From Betaproteobacteria bacterium (lineage in GTDB: Bacteria; Pseudomonadota; Gammaproteobacteria; Burkholderiales; Casimicrobiaceae), in contig JAPUER010000076.1 in the NCBI GenBank assembly GCA_027492485.1, forward strand, positions 1-36,278: DNA of 36,278 bases. Reading direction: 5' to 3'. Under the pieces are notes generated by a model. The model saw nothing but the letters and a program-made list of their open reading frames with translations, did no database searches and had not been told where the DNA came from. Of this stretch, positions 33,268 through 36,278 are shown piece by piece. The translations under genes and the position numbers were made by a program. Numbering within the stretch: position 1 is the stretch's first letter; each line of letters opens with the position of its first letter.

Positions 33268-36228
33268 ATGAACAAGCGCTGGCTTCTCAAAGCCACCGTA
33301 GAAGGCATGCTTCTCGGTGGGTGTATCGCGTTGGCCGCTCCGGCCTCGGCGGGCATGATCAAGGATCGACATGGCAACGTAGGCTACGACACGGCTACGG
33401 AGTGCGATGCGGCCGTCGCCGCGGGCACCGCGAAGTATTACCAACCGTTCACCGAACACCCGCCGCTCAAGCGTGACGGCGAGGCCTCGACCAAAGTCTT
33501 GCAACTGCGTGAGCTGTCCGCCGCACACGGCGGCGGCGCCTGCGACCTCGGTGTCGGCCGCGCCGGCGAGCGCGACGGCGTGAGTCGCGAACTGATCGGC
33601 AAGTGGGTGCCCTACGCACCGAACATGGCGGTCAACGCCTACTTCGACGGCGCCGGCAAGCTCGTTCGCGCCACCATGAAGCAGTGCGACAATCATTTCG
33701 GCGACGCTATCCCCCGCCCGGTCGGCATTGGCGGTACCGCAGGTACCGAGTGCTTTGTCAATGTGGCGATTGCCCCGCGCTTCGAAACGAAAACCGAACA
33801 GGTAGTGAAAGTCGCGGCGACCAAGCGCTTTGAAACGGTTCCGGCCACCTACAAGACCGTGTCCGAGCAGGTGCTCGTGCAGCCTGAGATGAAGCGGCAG
33901 ATTCCGGTCGCACCGACCTACAAGACCGTCTCGGAGCAGGTGCTCGTGCAGCCGGAAACCAAAAAGTTCATCCCGGTGCCGGCAACCTACAAAACGGTGT
34001 CGGAGCAGGTGCTGGTGCAGCCGGAAACCAAAAAGTTCATCCCGGTGCCGGCAACCTACAAAACGGTGTCGGAGCAGGTATTGGTGACCCCGGAAACGAA
34101 ACGGCAAATCCCGATTCCGGCCACCTTCAAGACAGTGACGGAAACGGTCGTGGTACGCCCGGAATCGGTTCGTGAAGAGCCGATCCCAGCCGCGTTCAAG
34201 ACGGTCAGCGAGCAGGTGCTGGTACGCCCGGAAAGCAAGCGCATCGAAGTGCTTCCGGCGACTTACAAGACCGTAAGCGAGCAAGTCGTTGCCACGCCGG
34301 AGCGCAAGGAAATCAAGGTGGTGCCGGCGGCCTACGAAGATCGTACCGAGCAGGTGCTGGATCGCCCCGCCACAACGCGCACCGAAACCATTCCGCCGAC
34401 GTTCAAGACCGTTGCCGAACAAGTGCTCGTGACCCCGGAAACGATCCGCTACGAGCCGATCGAAATCCCGACCCGTCAGGTCAGCGAACAGGTGCTGCTC
34501 AACGCGGCCAGCTCGCGGCTTGAAGTGGTACCGGGTACGACCAGGACAGTCAGCGAACGCGTCCTGGTGCGCGAGGCCAGCAAGCGTCTGGAGACCGTGC
34601 CTGCGGTGTTCGAAACCGTCAGCGAGCGCGTCAAAGTCGCCGACGGCGCGCTGGAGTGGAAAAAGGGCCGTGCCTGGATCAGTCAGGCGTTAAACGTCCG
34701 CCCGGCCAAAGGCTTTGCGGTGGGTACCGACGGCAAAGTGGAAGGCGCACGCGTGGACGCATCGGGCGCCGCACCGGTTGCTGGCGGTGTGGTGACGACA
34801 GCTTCGCCCGCCAGTGCCGCTGCGGCAGCCGCTGCCGGCATCAAGCTCACGCCGGGGGCGATCATCGGCAACAACGACGACGTGTGGTGCCTGGTGGAAA
34901 TTCCCGCGCAGTATCAGACGATCACGCGTCAGGTGCTGAAGTCGCCGGCGTCGGTGCGCGAAGTTGAAGTCGCGCCCGAATACGCCACGGTTGAACGCCA
35001 AGTGGTTGATCGCGCGGCGGCAACGCGCACCATCGAGATCCCGGCGACCTATCAAACGCTCACCCACACCGTGATTGACGTCGAGCGCATGAAGTCGATG
35101 GGCTACAAGTTCGACGACAAGGGCGACATCGTGGCCATGCCGAACGGCGAGCGCGTGCTGCGTGCCGCCTCGGTACCGGGCTGGACCGGCACGGTCAGTG
35201 GCGGCGTTGCGGGCGCCGCTGGCGTGGGTGCCAAGGCGGCGGGAGCGGGCAAATCGAACGCCATCACCGACAAGACTGCCGGCGCGGCCTCCGGGATTGA
35301 AGGCTACGTTCGCGAAGTCAAGGTCGCTGCGGTGTACAAGTCGGAAAGCCGTCAAGTGGTGGATCGTTCGGCCAGCGTGCGTACCATCGAAGTGCCCGCG
35401 ACGTACAAAACCGTCAAGACGCGCGTGATGGTACGCCCCGCAGCGACGGAAGAAGTGGTCATTCCGGCCACCTTCAAAACGGTCAGTCGTCAGGTCGTCG
35501 ACAAACCCGCGAGCAGCCGCGAAATCGCAATCCCGGCCGAGTACAAGACAGTCGAACGTCGCGTAGTCGATACGGCGGCCTCGACGAAGAAGATCCCGGT
35601 ACCCGCTGAAACGCAACAAGTCTCGCGTCAGGTCGTCGACAAGCCGGCCTCGTTCCGTGAGGAGCTGATTCCGGCGGTGTACAAGACCGAGTCGCGTCAG
35701 ATCGTCGACAAACCCGCCTCGTTCCGCGAAGAGGTCGTCGCGGCGGTCTACAAGACCGAGTCGCGTCAGGTCGTCGACAAACCCGCCTCGTTCCGCGAAG
35801 AAGTCGTCGCCGCGGTCTACAAGACCGAGTCACGCCAGGTCGTCGACAAGGCCGCTTCGTTCCGCGAAGAATCAATCCCGGCGGTGTACAAAACCGAAGC
35901 CCGTCAAGTCGTAGATCGTGCCGCCGCAGTACGCGAAATCGATGTGCCTGCGGTGTACGAAACCATCTCCACGCAAGTTAAGGTGGCGGATGCCAGCGTC
36001 GAGCGCCGCTCGGTGTTGTGCGAGTCGAACGCCACGCCGGCAAAGATCCGCGAAATTCAGGCCGCACTGAAGGAAGCCGGCTTCAATCCCGGCCGGGTTG
36101 ATGGCGTCATCAAGCCTGCAATGATGCAGGCGGTCACGCGCTTCCAGGAGTCCATGCGTCTGCCGGTGGATGATGGTCGCGCCATCAACCTCGACACGTT
36201 GCGCGCCCTCAAGGTAACACCGAACTAA
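33268..36228 (+). CDS. Secreted 23-residue-repeat protein with peptidoglycan-binding-like C-terminus
   Basis: I do not recognise a named family for the whole protein. From ATG 33268 it has 986 residues. Residues 1-29 are an export signal (KRWLLK, hydrophobic core, PASAG); LLGGC at 15-19 could instead be a lipobox. Residues 30-170 form a non-repetitive head with Cys46, Cys92, Cys140 and Cys162. Three blocks of a 23-residue unit follow: 172 to about 460 (13 units, consensus YKTVSEQVLVxPE), 549-607 (2.5 units) and 690-920 (10 units, consensus YKTESRQVVDKPASFREE). Ala/Gly-rich linkers separate them. Residues 921-986 resemble a PG_binding_1 domain (IREIQAALKEAGFNPGRVDG). It is probably a periplasmic or outer-membrane stalk tied to the cell wall; this is inference. 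An in-frame TTG at 33199 with AAGGAG is an alternative start. Confidence 0.85.
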   Translation: MNKRWLLKATVEGMLLGGCIALAAPASAGMIKDRHGNVGYDTATECDAAVAAGTAKYYQPFTEHPPLKRDGEASTKVLQLRELSAAHGGGACDLGVGRAGERDGVSRELIGKWVPYAPNMAVNAYFDGAGKLVRATMKQCDNHFGDAIPRPVGIGGTAGTECFVNVAIAPRFETKTEQVVKVAATKRFETVPATYKTVSEQVLVQPEMKRQIPVAPTYKTVSEQVLVQPETKKFIPVPATYKTVSEQVLVQPETKKFIPVPATYKTVSEQVLVTPETKRQIPIPATFKTVTETVVVRPESVREEPIPAAFKTVSEQVLVRPESKRIEVLPATYKTVSEQVVATPERKEIKVVPAAYEDRTEQVLDRPATTRTETIPPTFKTVAEQVLVTPETIRYEPIEIPTRQVSEQVLLNAASSRLEVVPGTTRTVSERVLVREASKRLETVPAVFETVSERVKVADGALEWKKGRAWISQALNVRPAKGFAVGTDGKVEGARVDASGAAPVAGGVVTTASPASAAAAAAAGIKLTPGAIIGNNDDVWCLVEIPAQYQTITRQVLKSPASVREVEVAPEYATVERQVVDRAAATRTIEIPATYQTLTHTVIDVERMKSMGYKFDDKGDIVAMPNGERVLRAASVPGWTGTVSGGVAGAAGVGAKAAGAGKSNAITDKTAGAASGIEGYVREVKVAAVYKSESRQVVDRSASVRTIEVPATYKTVKTRVMVRPAATEEVVIPATFKTVSRQVVDKPASSREIAIPAEYKTVERRVVDTAASTKKIPVPAETQQVSRQVVDKPASFREELIPAVYKTESRQIVDKPASFREEVVAAVYKTESRQVVDKPASFREEVVAAVYKTESRQVVDKAASFREESIPAVYKTEARQVVDRAAAVREIDVPAVYETISTQVKVADASVERRSVLCESNATPAKIREIQAALKEAGFNPGRVDGVIKPAMMQAVTRFQESMRLPVDDGRAINLDTLRALKVTPN
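33781..34647 (+). repeat. Repeat block A: 13 units of 69 bp
   Basis: Twelve full units and one partial unit, in frame, encode residues 172 to about 460. The consensus is [Y/F]KTVSEQVLV-x-PE-x-KR-x-x-x-x-PAT. The stretches 33949-34017 and 34018-34086 match at 67 of 69 bases, a recent duplication; most other units have diverged at third positions while keeping the protein pattern. Confidence 0.9.
34912..35088 (+). repeat. Repeat block B: two and a half diverged units
   Basis: Units start at Tyr549, Tyr572 and Tyr595 (YQTITRQVLKSPASVREVEV, then YATVERQVVDRAAATRTIEI, then a broken YQTLTHTVIDVER). They are intermediate in sequence between block A and block C and are enclosed by Ala/Gly-rich linkers. 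Confidence 0.8.
35335..36027 (+). repeat. Repeat block C: ten units of 69 bp
   Basis: Units run from Tyr690 to residue 920, with consensus YKTESRQVVDKPASFREE. Units at 35680-35748 and 35749-35817 match at 66 of 69 bases. The last unit changes to YETISTQVKVADASVE and leads into VLCESNATP before the peptidoglycan-binding-like domain. Confidence 0.9.
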
Positions 36229-36230
36229 GG

Positions 36231-36271
36231 CAACGCTGAACAAGTCCACGATCAGATGGTGAGAAGCGTTG
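36231..36271 (+). terminator. Weak hairpin after the repeat protein gene
   Basis: CAACGCT (36231-36237) and AGCGTTG (36265-36271) are perfect 7-base complements with a 27-base loop, starting 2 bases after the stop. There is no U-tract and the window ends 7 bases later, so this is only a possible terminator or part of a longer repeat. Confidence 0.25.
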
Positions 36272-36278
36272 TAGGTAG

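Noticed and set aside
33781-36027. Regular 69-bp repeats as a possible CRISPR array
   Set aside because: The repeats are contiguous, in frame, without unique spacers, and encode a consistent protein unit; no cas gene is present.
36229-36278. Possible insertion-sequence end just after the repeat protein gene
   Set aside because: GGCAACGCTGAACAAGTCC vaguely recalls transposon termini, but only 50 bases are visible, with no transposase or target duplication.

Overview
The window is a gene-dense, high-GC chromosomal segment from a Gram-negative proteobacterium. HslU, FimV, PlsB, MiaA and a leuC-leuD-leuB / fimV-truA-trpF-trpB-trpA layout point to Beta- or Gammaproteobacteria. The large PlsB acyltransferase and trpF-trpB-trpA next to fimV-truA suggest a Xanthomonadales-like or deep-branching lineage. 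This placement is inference from gene content and order; no marker gene was compared. No rRNA, tRNA, CRISPR array, prophage or intact insertion sequence was seen.

Layout. 1-3826 (+): hslU, an MFS permease and an AEC-family permease, joined by 4-base start/stop overlaps. 3829-3892: a REP-like palindrome. 3932-7565 (+): a SAF-domain NAD(P) oxidoreductase and a secreted S9 peptidase. 7569-9125 (-): a B12-binding radical SAM protein. 9181-10767 (+): a gamma-glutamyltransferase-family enzyme. 10775-11413 (-): a vapBC toxin-antitoxin pair. 11566-12291 (+): a nitroreductase. 12331-12410: a double-hairpin repeat. 12414-13378 (-): a cysteine hydrolase and an apparently orphan HigA-like antitoxin. 13411-15019 (+): folA-azlC-azlD. 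15130-19385 (-): a probable lipid operon (SDR, wax ester synthase/DGAT, two alpha/beta hydrolases). 19491-25765 (-): fimV-truA-trpF-trpB-trpA. 26000-32971 (-): miaA-plsB-leuC-leuD and leuB. 33268-36228 (+): a large secreted repeat protein.

How the genes work together. trpF, trpB and trpA carry out three steps of tryptophan synthesis; leuC, leuD and leuB carry out the isopropylmalate steps of leucine synthesis. AzlCD would export branched-chain amino acids. PlsB starts phospholipid synthesis, while the WS/DGAT operon would make and turn over neutral lipid. HslU is the unfoldase of the HslUV protease, but hslV is not in the window.

The least conventional content is the 986-residue protein at the right end. 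It has an export signal, about 26 copies of a 23-residue unit in three blocks, and a C-terminal peptidoglycan-binding-like domain; I cannot assign it a named function. Other points to check: -10-like hexamers exactly 6 nt before the ATG of three genes without a Shine-Dalgarno sequence (possible leaderless mRNAs), a Lys/Ala-rich tail on the WS/DGAT enzyme, a 97-bp palindrome overlapping the trpF stop, and the absence of asd between leuB and fimV. No intergenic stretch exceeds 300 bases.
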